Positions 43,937-53,293 of a stretch of 64,000 nt of DNA are shown in pieces; the first letter of the stretch is position 1, and each line of letters starts with the position of its first letter. Source of the stretch: JACJWR01 sp963752505. Its GTDB lineage: Bacteria; Actinomycetota; Actinomycetes; S36-B12; UBA10799. The notes below the pieces were generated by a model. The model did no database searches. It saw only the letters and a program-made list of their open reading frames with translations, and was not told where the DNA came from. The translations under genes were made by a program, and so were the position numbers. Location of the stretch: assembly GCA_963752505.1 (NCBI GenBank), contig CAVVYM010000006.1:281637-345636 (forward strand). The letters are read 5' to 3'.

Positions 43937-44455
43937 ATGGGCAAGCACAAGAAAAAGTCGAAGAAGGCGGATCGTCGCTCTGCCACCCGGGCAACCGCGC
44001 TGCTGACCAAAGCGGGCGTGGACTTCGCCACCCACACCTACGAGGTCGACGGGTCCGGCGACGCCCCCTACGCGCTTGAGGCTGCGGACGCCCTCGAGGT
44101 ACCCGCCGGTTCGGTCTTCAAGACGCTGGTCACGATGGTCGACGGCGATCCGGTGCTCGCACTCGTGGGCGCCGACAGCCAGGTGGACCTCAAGGCACTC
44201 GCCCACAGCGTCGGCGGATCCAAAGCCACCCTCGCCGAGTCGCACGACGCCGAACGACTGACGGGCTACGTGGTGGGTGGCATCTCTCCGCTGGGCACGA
44301 AACGCGCCATTCCCACGGTGGCCGACGGCTCGATTCTGGCGCCATCGACGATCTACGTGTCGGCGGGCAGGCGCGGCCTGCAGGTGGAGGTGGCGCCGTC
44401 AGCTCTCCTGGACCTGCTCAACGCCCGCACTGCCCCGATCGCGCGCCAGCGATGA
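43937..44455 (+). CDS. ybaK: YbaK/EbsC-type aminoacyl-tRNA deacylase
   Basis: A 172-residue editing protein that removes Cys from mis-charged tRNA(Pro). A very basic N-terminus (MGKHKKKSKKADRRS) precedes ATALLTKAGVDFATHTYEV, then VFKTLVTMVDG with the catalytic-side Lys, and VVGGISPLGTKRAIPTV. It probably shares a transcript with the LON-N gene. Its last 57 bases overlap the convergent membrane protein gene. Confidence 0.88.
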   Translation: MGKHKKKSKKADRRSATRATALLTKAGVDFATHTYEVDGSGDAPYALEAADALEVPAGSVFKTLVTMVDGDPVLALVGADSQVDLKALAHSVGGSKATLAESHDAERLTGYVVGGISPLGTKRAIPTVADGSILAPSTIYVSAGRRGLQVEVAPSALLDLLNARTAPIARQR

Positions 44456-44914
44456 CGCGCCCGGGCCAGTAAGTGCGACGGCGAACACGATCGCGACGAC
44501 AGTCGGCCACCACACGATCATCGCCCAGGACCGAAACTGCAGTCCGGCGCTCACTTCGACACCATCGGCCAAGCCGACTGCGGTCGTGACCGACGCCGCG
44601 ATCCCCTGGCCGATCAGCACAGCGATGGTCATCGCCACCATGCCGCCGGTGACCAGGCCGAGCAGACTTGCCATTGGGCGTACCTGGCCGCGCAGCGACC
44701 AGAACAGGGCGAGGCCGAAGCCCGCCAACGCGCACATGATGCCGAGCACGAGATCGGCGAAGTAGTACTCCTGCGGCTGGGCGCTGGCCCGCAGGAACTG
44801 CTCATCGGAGACCACGAAAGTGGCCTGCGGCGCTGCGAGCGCCCATGCCATGCCCACCAGCACTCCGGCGATGGCCGAGACGATCACCCAGCCGCCCCAG
44901 GTTCGTGCATTCAC
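44399..44914 (-). CDS. Four-helix membrane protein coupled to dnaE
   Basis: A 171-residue protein with about four hydrophobic helices (WVIVSAIAGVLVGMAWAL, DLVLGIMCALAGFGLALF, LLGLVTGGMVAMTIAVLIG, WAMIVWWPTVVAIVFAVAL) and a short polar tail. I do not recognise it with certainty; actinobacterial DUF2567 proteins have this shape. The GTG start overlaps the dnaE stop (GTGA), which fixes it; the open frame upstream is antisense-like. Confidence 0.65.
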   Translation of the reverse strand: MNARTWGGWVIVSAIAGVLVGMAWALAAPQATFVVSDEQFLRASAQPQEYYFADLVLGIMCALAGFGLALFWSLRGQVRPMASLLGLVTGGMVAMTIAVLIGQGIAASVTTAVGLADGVEVSAGLQFRSWAMIVWWPTVVAIVFAVALTGPGASSLARDRGSAGVEQVQES

Positions 44915-47900
44915 GCGGCACCGACGCAGCCAGGTCCGAGCAGCGCTTTGAGGTCGCCGAAGAAGGCCGGGGTCGGACTCACCCGCAACGAGTCGGGCAG
45001 CCGCATCACGGTGGTGCGGGGACCATGCACCAATCGCAACTGCACCTCGGATGGCCCCGGGTGCGTGGCCAGGATCTCCTTCAGGCTGTCGATGGTCTCT
45101 GGAACACACCGCCGCGAATCGAGGCGCACCGACACCGGCCCGGAACTGTCGGTGTCAAGGTCAGGCACCGTCACTTCCATCGCGACGAACTTGACGGCCT
45201 CCTCCTCGCGCTTGTCGAGGCGGCCCTTGACAAGAATCACCGAGTCCTCCACACAGTGCGGGCCCACGAGTTGGTAGGTGTGGGAGAACACCATCACGTC
45301 GATGGAGCCCGCGAGGTCCTCCAGCGAGATGATGGCCCAGGAATCGCCCTTCTTGTTGATCTTGCGCTGCACAGATGTGACGAGGCCGCCAATGGTCAAG
45401 ACCGTGCCGTCGGCGCGGTCCTCGGCATAGAGCGTTGCGATGGGAGCATCAACCTTGGCTGAAAGGATGTGCTCGACGCCGTTGAGCGGATGGTCGGACA
45501 CATAGAGGCCGAGCATCTCGCGCTCGTAGGTGAGCATGGTGCGCTTGTCCCACTCACCGCTCGGGATCTGAATTTCGGCGCCGGCCACCTCGCCGTTGGT
45601 GAACCCGCCGAAGAGGTCGAACTGACCGGCCGCGGCCGCCTTCTTCACCTCCACCACGGCATCCACGGCGTCGGCGTGCACGGCGACGAGTCCGCGGCGG
45701 GGGTGGCCTAACGAATCGAAGGCCCCGGCTTTCGCCAACGACTCCAGCACCCGCTTGTTGCACACCACCATGTCGACTTTGTCGAGGAAGTCCGGGAAAG
45801 AGGTGTAGGCGCCCTTCTCGGTGCGCGCGCGCACAATGCCGTCGACGACGTTCGTGCCGACGTTGCGCACCGCACCGAGGCCGAATCGGATATCGGTGCC
45901 GATGGTGGTGAAGTTGGCCGCAGATTCGTTCACATCCGGCGGCAGCACCTTGATGCCCATCTTCCGGCACTCGTTGAGGTAGATCGCCGACTTGTCCTTG
46001 TCGTCCTTGACGCTGGTGAGCAGGGCCGCCATGTACTCGGCCGGATAGTTCGCCTTGAGGTAGGCGGTCCAGAATGACACCAGCCCGTAGCCGGCGGTGT
46101 GGGCCTTGTTGAAGGCGTAGTCGGAGAACGGGACGAGGATCGCCCACAAGGTGTTGATGGCGTCATCGGAGTAGCCGTTCGCCACCATGCCGTCGTGGAA
46201 GGTGCCGAACTCCGCGTCGAGGATCTCCTTCTTCTTCTTGCCCATAGCGCGACGCAGCAGGTCGGCCTTGCCCAGCGAGTAGCCGGCCAGTTGCTGAGCA
46301 ATCGCCATCACCTGCTCCTGATACACGATCAGGCCGTAGGTGTCGCCGAGGATGTCGGCGAGCGGTTCGGCGAGGTCCGGGTGGATCGGCTCGACCGGTT
46401 TGCGCCCGTTCTTGCGGTCGGCGTAGTCGTTGTGGGCGTTCGCGCCCATGGGCCCGGGCCGGTAGAGCGCCAGCACGGCGGAGATGTCCTCGAAGTTGTC
46501 TGGCTGCATGCTGCGCAGCAGCGAACGCATCGGGCCACCATCGAGTTGGAAGACGCCCAGGGTGTCACCGCGGGCGAGGAGTTCGTAGGTGGGCCGGTCC
46601 TCGAGTTCGAGGTCCTCGAGGACGATGTCCTCACCGCGGTTGGATCTGATGTTGAGCAGACAGTCGTCGATCACGGTGAGGTTGCGCAGGCCCAGGAAGT
46701 CCATCTTGAGCAGGCCCAGGGTCTCGCAGGCGCCCATGTCGAATTGGGTGATCACCGCGCCGTCCTGGTCGCGCCGCCAGATCGGGATCACGTCGAGCAA
46801 CGGTTCCCGGCAGAGGATCACACCGGCGGCGTGCACGCCCGGCTGACGCTTGAGCCCCTCCAGGCCCTTCGCAGTGTCGACCACCTTCTTGACGTCCGGA
46901 TCGGCCTCGTAGAGGGCGCGGAATTCGCCGGCCTCACTGAATCGCTTGTGAGACTTGTCGAAGATGCCGGTTAGCGGGATGTCCTTGCCCATCACCGCCG
47001 GCGGCATGGCCTTGGTGATTTTGTCGCTGAGCGAATAGGGCATCCCCAGGGCACGAGCCGAATCCTTGATCGCGGCTTTGGCCTTGATCGATCCGTAGGT
47101 GATGATCTGGGCGACGCGGTCCTCGCCGTACTTCTCGGTGGCGTAGCGGATCATGTCGCCCCGACGGCGCTCGTCGAAGTCCATGTCGATATCGGGCATC
47201 GAGACACGCTCGGGGTTGAGGAACCGTTCGAACAGTAGGCCGTGTTTGATCGGGTCGAGTTCGGTGATGCCCAGCGCGTAGGCGATGAGCGCACCCGCCG
47301 CCGAACCACGACCCGGTCCGACGCGGATGCCGTTGTCCTTCGCGTACTTGACGAGGTCAGCGGTGACCAGGAAGTAGCCCGGAAAACCCATCTGGCAAAT
47401 GACGCTGACCTCGTACTCGGCCTGCTTGCGATGGGTCTCCGGCACCGGATGCGGGGCGAATCGGGCGACCAGTCCGCGCTCGACCTCCTTGATCAGCCAG
47501 GACTCCTCGGACTCCCCCGCCGGAATCGGGAACTGCGGCATGAGGTTGGCACCCTCGTGGAACTCCACGTTGCACCGCTCCGCGATGAGCAAGGTGTTGT
47601 CGCAGGCCTCCGGATAGTCCCGCCACAGCGTGCGCATCTCATCGGCGGACTTGAGATAGAAGTCGCGCGCGGAGAACTTGAACCGCTTCGGATCGTCCAT
47701 GGTGGTGCGGGTGCCGATGCACAGCAGGACTTCATGCATGTCGGCGTCGTGCGGGTAGACGTAGTGCAGGTCGTTAGTGGCCAGCAGGGGGAGGTCGAGG
47801 TGGCGCGCGATCTGCAGCAGTTCGTCGCGATGGCGCTTCTCGATGCCGATGCCGTGATCCATCAACTCCACGAAGAAGTTGCCCGGTCCGAGGATCTCGC

Positions 47901-48456
47901 TGAAGTCGGCGGCGGCCTTGAGCGCCTTGTCGTACTCACCCGCCTGCAACCAACGATTCACCTCACCGGACGGGCAGCCGGTGGTGGCGATGATTCCCTT
48001 GCCGTGCAGTTCGAGGAGTTCGCGGTCGAATCGGGGTTTGCGGTAGTAGCCCTCGAGCGAGGCCAACGACGACAACCGGAAAAGGTTGTGCATACCCTCA
48101 GTGGTCTCGGCCAGCAGCGTCATGTGGGTGTAGGCCTGCCGCCCCCGGCCGGGATTCGGTTCCCCGTCCTCACTGGCGCCCTCGTCGTAGCCGCCGCCGA
48201 AGTCGAAGGGCGCACGCTCGCGTCGGCCCTGCGGGGCGTAGTACCCCTCCATGCCGATGATCGCTTTGACACCGGCGTCCTTGCCGCGCTTCCAGAAGTC
48301 GTAGGCCCCGTAGACGTTTCCGTGGTCGGTCATGGCGACGGCGGGCATGCCCATCCGGGCTGCCTCGCTGAAGAGGTCATCCAGGCGCGCGGCACCATCC
48401 AGCATCGAATACTCGGTGTGGACGTGCAGGTGGACGAAATCGCCGGACGAACTCAT
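44911..48456 (-). CDS. dnaE1: DNA polymerase III alpha subunit
   Basis: A 1181-residue replicative polymerase. Residues 1-270 are the PHP domain with HVHTEYSMLDG, VAMTDHGNVYGAYDF and a complete set of metal-type His/Asp residues, so intrinsic proofreading is possible as in mycobacterial DnaE1. The polymerase core has VGPGRGSAAGALIAYALGI-type glycine loop, the catalytic pair MPDIDMDFDERRR and a third Asp further on. A helix-hairpin-helix, an OB fold and the C-terminal tau-binding region follow. A GTGA overlap links it to the small membrane protein gene. Confidence 0.96.
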   Translation of the reverse strand: MSSSGDFVHLHVHTEYSMLDGAARLDDLFSEAARMGMPAVAMTDHGNVYGAYDFWKRGKDAGVKAIIGMEGYYAPQGRRERAPFDFGGGYDEGASEDGEPNPGRGRQAYTHMTLLAETTEGMHNLFRLSSLASLEGYYRKPRFDRELLELHGKGIIATTGCPSGEVNRWLQAGEYDKALKAAADFSEILGPGNFFVELMDHGIGIEKRHRDELLQIARHLDLPLLATNDLHYVYPHDADMHEVLLCIGTRTTMDDPKRFKFSARDFYLKSADEMRTLWRDYPEACDNTLLIAERCNVEFHEGANLMPQFPIPAGESEESWLIKEVERGLVARFAPHPVPETHRKQAEYEVSVICQMGFPGYFLVTADLVKYAKDNGIRVGPGRGSAAGALIAYALGITELDPIKHGLLFERFLNPERVSMPDIDMDFDERRRGDMIRYATEKYGEDRVAQIITYGSIKAKAAIKDSARALGMPYSLSDKITKAMPPAVMGKDIPLTGIFDKSHKRFSEAGEFRALYEADPDVKKVVDTAKGLEGLKRQPGVHAAGVILCREPLLDVIPIWRRDQDGAVITQFDMGACETLGLLKMDFLGLRNLTVIDDCLLNIRSNRGEDIVLEDLELEDRPTYELLARGDTLGVFQLDGGPMRSLLRSMQPDNFEDISAVLALYRPGPMGANAHNDYADRKNGRKPVEPIHPDLAEPLADILGDTYGLIVYQEQVMAIAQQLAGYSLGKADLLRRAMGKKKKEILDAEFGTFHDGMVANGYSDDAINTLWAILVPFSDYAFNKAHTAGYGLVSFWTAYLKANYPAEYMAALLTSVKDDKDKSAIYLNECRKMGIKVLPPDVNESAANFTTIGTDIRFGLGAVRNVGTNVVDGIVRARTEKGAYTSFPDFLDKVDMVVCNKRVLESLAKAGAFDSLGHPRRGLVAVHADAVDAVVEVKKAAAAGQFDLFGGFTNGEVAGAEIQIPSGEWDKRTMLTYEREMLGLYVSDHPLNGVEHILSAKVDAPIATLYAEDRADGTVLTIGGLVTSVQRKINKKGDSWAIISLEDLAGSIDVMVFSHTYQLVGPHCVEDSVILVKGRLDKREEEAVKFVAMEVTVPDLDTDSSGPVSVRLDSRRCVPETIDSLKEILATHPGPSEVQLRLVHGPRTTVMRLPDSLRVSPTPAFFGDLKALLGPGCVGAA

Positions 48457-48667
48457 CGGTCACAACCCATAGATCACTTGCCTCCCATAGCTGGCCTGCC
48501 ATGGCCGTCCCCGAGAATACCTGGGACATCCGACAGCGCCGTGCAGCGCGATGCTCGTCGTTTCCATAGCCGACTGGCTCACGGTTGAGTTCCGTTGGCC
48601 TCCTCGCGACTCGGCGCGCGCGTGAACCTCGGCATTGGCACCCACCGCCGCACCACGACGCGGGCGG

Positions 48668-49927
48668 TCAATCGGCAACCACGCTCTGCACCGAGTCCTG
48701 CACCTCGGCCACTTCCCCGGACGGGTAGGCAGCCGCACACGGCCATCCCGACTCGTCGAATTCGATATTGGACGCGTCCGGGGTGCTGAATGCATAGACC
48801 ACCGCATTGAAGTAGTCGAGGCCGCTTGACTGCATACCGGGCACGCTGGCCAACGCCTGGTCGAAACTAATGCCCGCGTCGGTGTTGAACGTTGCCTCGG
48901 TGACGGGTTGCTGGATCTGCTCGCAGGTCAGGCCTGGGGCGTAGGAGGTCGGCGAGCCTGCCTGCCCGGATTCGCGTTGTTCGGTTGCCGACGGCCCGAC
49001 GATGAATCCGCCGTCGGAGTTGACCACGACAACCGCGCGGGCATCGGCGGCGCTGTTGAGCCGAGGCGCGCACGTGATGACACTCCCCCTCGCCACCGGA
49101 CCGGCCAACGAGCAGTCAACTTGGATTGCCTGCGGCGGCATGTCGTCGGCTTCCGCCAAGGTGGAGCGGATCTGATACGTCGTGCGGAGTGGTGCGGTCC
49201 AGACCACGTCTTGCCCGGTGCCGCTGACGGTGATGGGGTCGGCGAAGAACGCGTCGACCTCAGCAGCGTCGAACACGTCACTGCACGGGCGTCCCTCACC
49301 GCTCGGATCAAGTTCACCCGGCCGGTCGGTGTCGAACCAGTAGTACACGACTTGCGGGTAGCTCAGGCCCCCCTCCTGCCAGCCTGAGACTCGTGGCTCA
49401 CCGTCCGGCCGCACGAAGTCCGGACCCGGGCGAGTGTCATCTGTCGGCGGCGCGGCGAGTTGTTCACAGGTGAGGCCGTCGCGGTACAGCCACTCCGGAG
49501 CAGGTTCCGTGGCACCCGCCTCCTGCTGGGCGAAAGTCAGCTTCCGGGCGGCCGAATACACGTAGGCGTCATCTTTGACCATCATCACGAGCACATCAAC
49601 CCAGACGATTTCCGAGGGATCACTCACGGTGAAATCGCTCATGTACAAGCAGGCCACGGCGTTGCCTTCGCGCAAGGGACCGCTGCCGAATCCACCGCTG
49701 AAGGGGTCCGTCATCCCGCACATGAGGTTTGCCTCCCCGAACTCTGACTCCAGCCGAGGCAGGAGGTCCTCAGATACGTCGTTGACCGTCACGGCCGTGC
49801 CGCCTGCGGAGTCGGCACCGCCGGCGGAGTCCGCGCCGCCGGAAGAATCGGCGCCGCCACAGCCCGTCGCGAGCGCCAACGCCGCACACCCGATCACGGC
49901 ACCAATTCGCATTCCACCCTTCCCCAT
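48668..49927 (-). CDS. Lipoprotein of unknown function
   Basis: A 419-residue predicted lipoprotein: MGKGGMRIGAVIGCAALALATG then Cys23, followed by a tandem Gly-Gly-Ala-Asp-Ser repeat linker. The mature part has paired cysteines (LMCGM/VACLY, LTCEQL twice, VDCSLA/ITCAP) suggesting two related domains, each with an LTCEQ sequence. No enzyme motif is seen. The ATG has GGAGGT seven bases upstream. The 211 bases between it and dnaE contain nothing recognisable. Confidence 0.75.
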   Translation of the reverse strand: MGKGGMRIGAVIGCAALALATGCGGADSSGGADSAGGADSAGGTAVTVNDVSEDLLPRLESEFGEANLMCGMTDPFSGGFGSGPLREGNAVACLYMSDFTVSDPSEIVWVDVLVMMVKDDAYVYSAARKLTFAQQEAGATEPAPEWLYRDGLTCEQLAAPPTDDTRPGPDFVRPDGEPRVSGWQEGGLSYPQVVYYWFDTDRPGELDPSGEGRPCSDVFDAAEVDAFFADPITVSGTGQDVVWTAPLRTTYQIRSTLAEADDMPPQAIQVDCSLAGPVARGSVITCAPRLNSAADARAVVVVNSDGGFIVGPSATEQRESGQAGSPTSYAPGLTCEQIQQPVTEATFNTDAGISFDQALASVPGMQSSGLDYFNAVVYAFSTPDASNIEFDESGWPCAAAYPSGEVAEVQDSVQSVVAD

Positions 49928-50092
49928 CGCCAGCACCTCCCTACCCCCACGCTACGACAGGAAACCTGTTGCGACTGAGTGCATTACGCCATCCGGACCA
50001 TCGGGCCTGCGCGGTCCGGGCCAGCGGCTGACCGACTCCAGTTGGATTCTGACCTACCCTTGCCCCGTGTCCAGAATGGAGAGTGCCTCGCT

Positions 50093-51334
50093 GTGAACGG
50101 CCAACTGTCCGGGCGGGCCCAGCGAGCGGAGCCGTTCCACGCCATGGCGATTGGTCAGCGCGCCGCGGAACTAGCTGCCGCCGGTCGCAGCATCGTGCGC
50201 CTCAGTCTCGGCGAGCCGGATTTCGGGGCTCCGCCGGCAGTGACCGCAGCCATGCGCGCCGTGATGGACGGCCGACCCCTTCCCTACACTGCGGCGCTTG
50301 GGATGCCGGAACTGCGAGAGGCGATCGCCGGGTTCTACGCCGACCGCCACGGCGTGACCGTTGACCCCGGGCGCATCATCGTCACCTCCGGAGCGTCGTC
50401 CGCGCTGTTGCTGGCGGTCGCTGCCACCGTCGATCCCGGCGACGAAGTGATCATGGCTGACCCCTCGTACCCGTGCAATCGCCAACTTGTGGAGTCGTTC
50501 GGCGGCCGTGTCGTTTCCGCGCCAACCTCGGCTGTTCAGCGCTACCAACTTGACGTGGCGTCGGTGGCGCAGGCGTGGACCGCCCGCACCGGCGCGGTGA
50601 TGGTGGCGACGCCGGCGAATCCGACGGGCACGAGCGTGCCACCTGCCGAGCTGGCCGGAATCTGTGACCTCGCCCGCGACCGCGGCGCGTGGCGAATCAT
50701 CGACGAGATCTACCTGGACCTCGCCGATCCAGCCGAGGACGGAACCCCGCCCGCCACTGTGCTTGCCACCGACCCGGACGCGATCGTGATCAACAGTTTC
50801 TCGAAGTACTTCGGCATGACAGGGTGGCGACTGGGCTGGGCGGTGTTGCCCGAGGTGCTGGTGGGGCCGGTCGAACGACTAGCGGTGAACTACTTCCTGT
50901 GTGCCGCCGCGCACACGCAAACCGCAGCGCTGGCCTGCTTCACCGACGAGTCGATGGCAATCTGCGAGGACCGTCGCCTGGAGCTGCTCGGTCGCCGCCG
51001 AATCGCCCTCGACGGCCTTGCCGACATCGGGCTGTCCGTGCCTGTCGTTCCGGACGGTGCGTTCTACGTGTACTTCGATGTGTCCGGAACCGGTATGGAT
51101 GCGTGGAGCTTCTGCGAACGGGCGCTGGACGACGTCGGGGTAGCGCTCACCCCGGGCCGGGACTTCTCCCGCACGACTGCGGACACCCACGTCCGGCTCT
51201 CCTATGCGGCCTCCCGAGACGACCTGCGTGAGGGGCTCGCACGGCTATCGCAGTTTGTGGCTCGCCTCGGCTCGGCACACCCCCGCCGCCAACGTGGCCA
51301 GCACGTCAGCGCGACCCGCAACCCCGACGGGTGA
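50093..51334 (+). CDS. Class I/II PLP aminotransferase
   Basis: A 413-residue fold-type I aminotransferase of the aspartate aminotransferase family. Motifs are LSLGEPDFGAPPAV, PYTAALGMPELREAIAG, the NPTG sequence in TPANPTGTSVPPAE, the PLP-binding Asp-x-Tyr in IIDEIYLDL and the Schiff-base Lys in NSFSKYFGMTGWRLGW. The substrate amino acid is not determinable. The GTG start has GGAGAG nine bases upstream. The last 30 residues (HPRRQRGQHVSATRNPDG) extend past the usual end. Confidence 0.87.
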   Translation: MNGQLSGRAQRAEPFHAMAIGQRAAELAAAGRSIVRLSLGEPDFGAPPAVTAAMRAVMDGRPLPYTAALGMPELREAIAGFYADRHGVTVDPGRIIVTSGASSALLLAVAATVDPGDEVIMADPSYPCNRQLVESFGGRVVSAPTSAVQRYQLDVASVAQAWTARTGAVMVATPANPTGTSVPPAELAGICDLARDRGAWRIIDEIYLDLADPAEDGTPPATVLATDPDAIVINSFSKYFGMTGWRLGWAVLPEVLVGPVERLAVNYFLCAAAHTQTAALACFTDESMAICEDRRLELLGRRRIALDGLADIGLSVPVVPDGAFYVYFDVSGTGMDAWSFCERALDDVGVALTPGRDFSRTTADTHVRLSYAASRDDLREGLARLSQFVARLGSAHPRRQRGQHVSATRNPDG

Positions 51335-51454
51335 GCGTCAAGCGGACTCGCACCCAAACAGCGCCGCATCGGGACTCGATCAGGCCGCCGTTTCGGCCAT
51401 CGCCAACGACATGCGCACGTGGCCCCACTCGTCGCGCGGCGACTTCACTCGCAC

Positions 51455-53069
51455 CTACCCGTACTCACCACGCACCTGGTCGGCGCGGGCGCGAATCGCC
51501 TCCCGCTCGTCGTCTGCCAAGGCGCGCGCGTTGCGGAGCTGCAAGGCCATCCGGTTATTGCTGGCGAGGGCATCCTCATGCCGCAGCAGGAAGTCCCAGT
51601 ACAGCGTCGTGAAGGGACACGCGTCCGGGCCGGTGCGCGCCGCAGGGTCGAATCGGCAACTGCGGCAGGCGTTCGACATCCGCGAGATGTACTTGCCGGT
51701 CGCGACGTAGGGCTTCGACGCCATCACACCACCGTCGGCAAACTGCGACATGCCGAGCACATTGGGCAACTCCACCCACTCGACGGCGTCCACGTACACC
51801 GCGAGGTACCACTCATGCACCGCGCGCGGGTCCACCCCGAGCAACTGCGCGAACAGTCCGGTCACCATGAGTCGCTGGATGTGGTGGGCATAGCCGTAGC
51901 GCAGGGTCTGCCCGATGGTGTCCTGCAGGCAGGCCATCGGGGTGTCCCCGGTCCAGTACCAATCGGGCAGTGGACGCTCCGCGCGCAGCGCATTGAGTTC
52001 GGCATAGTCCGGCATCCGGGTCCAGTAGATACCCCGGACGTACTCTCGCCAGCCGAGGATCTGTCGGACGAATCCCTCGACAGCGGCAATCGGCGCATCT
52101 CCGGCCTCCCAGGCTGACACCGCTGCGGCGATCACCTCGCGAGGGTTGAGCAGTTTGAGGTTGAGCGCCACGGCCAGCCGGGAGTGGAACAGCCACGGCT
52201 GGCCCACCCACATCGCGTCCTGGTAGCGCCCGAAGAGCGACAGGCGGTTCTCGATGAAGTCGTCCAGCGCCGCCAGTGCTTGGGCGCGGGTGACCGGCCA
52301 GCCGAATTGCTCCAAGGAGCCCGGGTGGTCGGCGAAGCGAGTGTTCACCAGGTCCAGCACACCGGCGGTGACGGCATCTGGGATGAATTCGACCGGCGCC
52401 GGGAGCATGCCGGGGCCGTCGGCCGGAAACGCCGATCGGTTGTCGGCGTCAAAGTTCCAGGCCCCGCCCGCTGGCTGGTCGCCGTCCATCAGCACGTCGG
52501 ATCGGCGACGCATCACGCGATAGAAGTACTCCAGTCGCAGCTGCTTGCGCCCGGCGGCATACTCGGCGAACTCCTCGTTGCTGCACATGAAGTGCCGGTC
52601 CGGTCGTATCTCCAACGGCAGGCCGAGGCGATCGGCGGCTTCCCGTAGTTGCTCGAGCACCCGGTGGTCGCCGGGTTGTGCCATGACGAGCCGTTCGGGA
52701 CGGTGCCCCGCCACGTCAACTGCCAGCGCCTCGGCGAGGGTTGCGGGCTGCGCTGCGCCGGCATCGGATCCCAGCGCCTCGGCGGGGGTTGCGGCGCGGC
52801 TGCGCTGCGCCGGCATCGGATCCCAGCGCCTCGGCGGGGTCGGCCGTGAGTTCCCGATACATCACCGTTCGACCCGACGCCCGCAGGTCGTCGCGGAAGT
52901 GCCGCATCGCGGCGAGGAAGACCGCAATGCGTGCTTTCGCCGACCAGACGTGGGTCGACTCCTCGACAACCTCGGCCATCCACACGGCGTCCTGCGCCGG
53001 ATCGAATCCGTCGAACGCGGCAGATTCTGGGTCGAGTTGATCGCCGAGGACGAGGACGAGGGTGCGCAC
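51455..53069 (-). pseudogene. Photolyase-related protein (FeS-BCP/DPRP type), frameshifted in a minisatellite
   Basis: Two frames together give a cryptochrome/photolyase-related protein of about 536 residues. The N-terminal frame starts at a GTG with RTLVLVLGDQLDPES and the DPRP Rossmann part to TVMYRELTAD. The C-terminal frame has VMAQPGDHRVLEQLREAA, the FAD-domain GWREYVRGIYW and the cluster cysteines in SNACRSCRFDP and GPDACPF. The family repairs (6-4) lesions. The break lies in three imperfect repeats of about 48 bp, the middle of which has four extra bases (CGCG). The C-terminal half could also be translated alone from an internal start. Confidence 0.8.
52726..52845. repeat. 48/52-bp minisatellite inside the photolyase-related gene
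   Basis: GCGCCTCGGCG recurs at 52726, 52774 and 52826, giving periods of 48 and 52 bases. In the minus frame the unit encodes 16 residues (PAEALGSDAGAAQPAT-like), at the joint between the N-terminal and C-terminal domains. The four extra bases in one unit cause the frameshift. Confidence 0.8.
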
Positions 53070-53159
53070 CCGGTCATTGTGGTGTGCGGGCGGGGCAACC
53101 GCACTCCGCCGCGAGGTTGACGGTCTTGAGCGACAAGGGGCTTCGCTGCCACGGCTGGG

Positions 53160-53293
53160 CTTGGGCGTCCCCTAGCGTGGTGCCGTGACCGAAACCCCGG
53201 ACTTGGACGTCCCCTAGCGTGGTGCCGTGACCGAAACCCCGGACTTGGGCGTCCCCTAGCGTGGTGCCGTGACCGAAACCCCGGACTTGGGCG
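53160..53293 (+). repeat. Three 42-bp direct repeats carrying promoter and start codon
   Basis: Three consecutive 42-base copies (53160-53201, 53202-53243, 53244-53285) differ at one base, with an eight-base partial fourth copy. Each has TAGCGT, then GGTGCC, then GTG and seven codons (VTETPDL). In copies 1 and 2 the frame stops at TAG after ten residues (53185-53217 and 53227-53259), and each TAG is the start of the next TAGCGT. Copy 3 opens the full gene. Confidence 0.9.
53257..53262 (+). promoter_or_regulatory. Predicted -10 element before the functional start of the repeated leader
   Basis: TAGCGT is exactly six bases before the GTG at 53269. Identical hexamers at 53173 and 53215 precede the two ten-codon frames at the same spacing. 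Confidence 0.5.

Noticed and set aside
47242..48588. 448-codon open frame on the plus strand
   Set aside because: Antisense to the 5' part of dnaE1; no recognisable motif and Arg/Gly/Val bias typical of a shadow frame.
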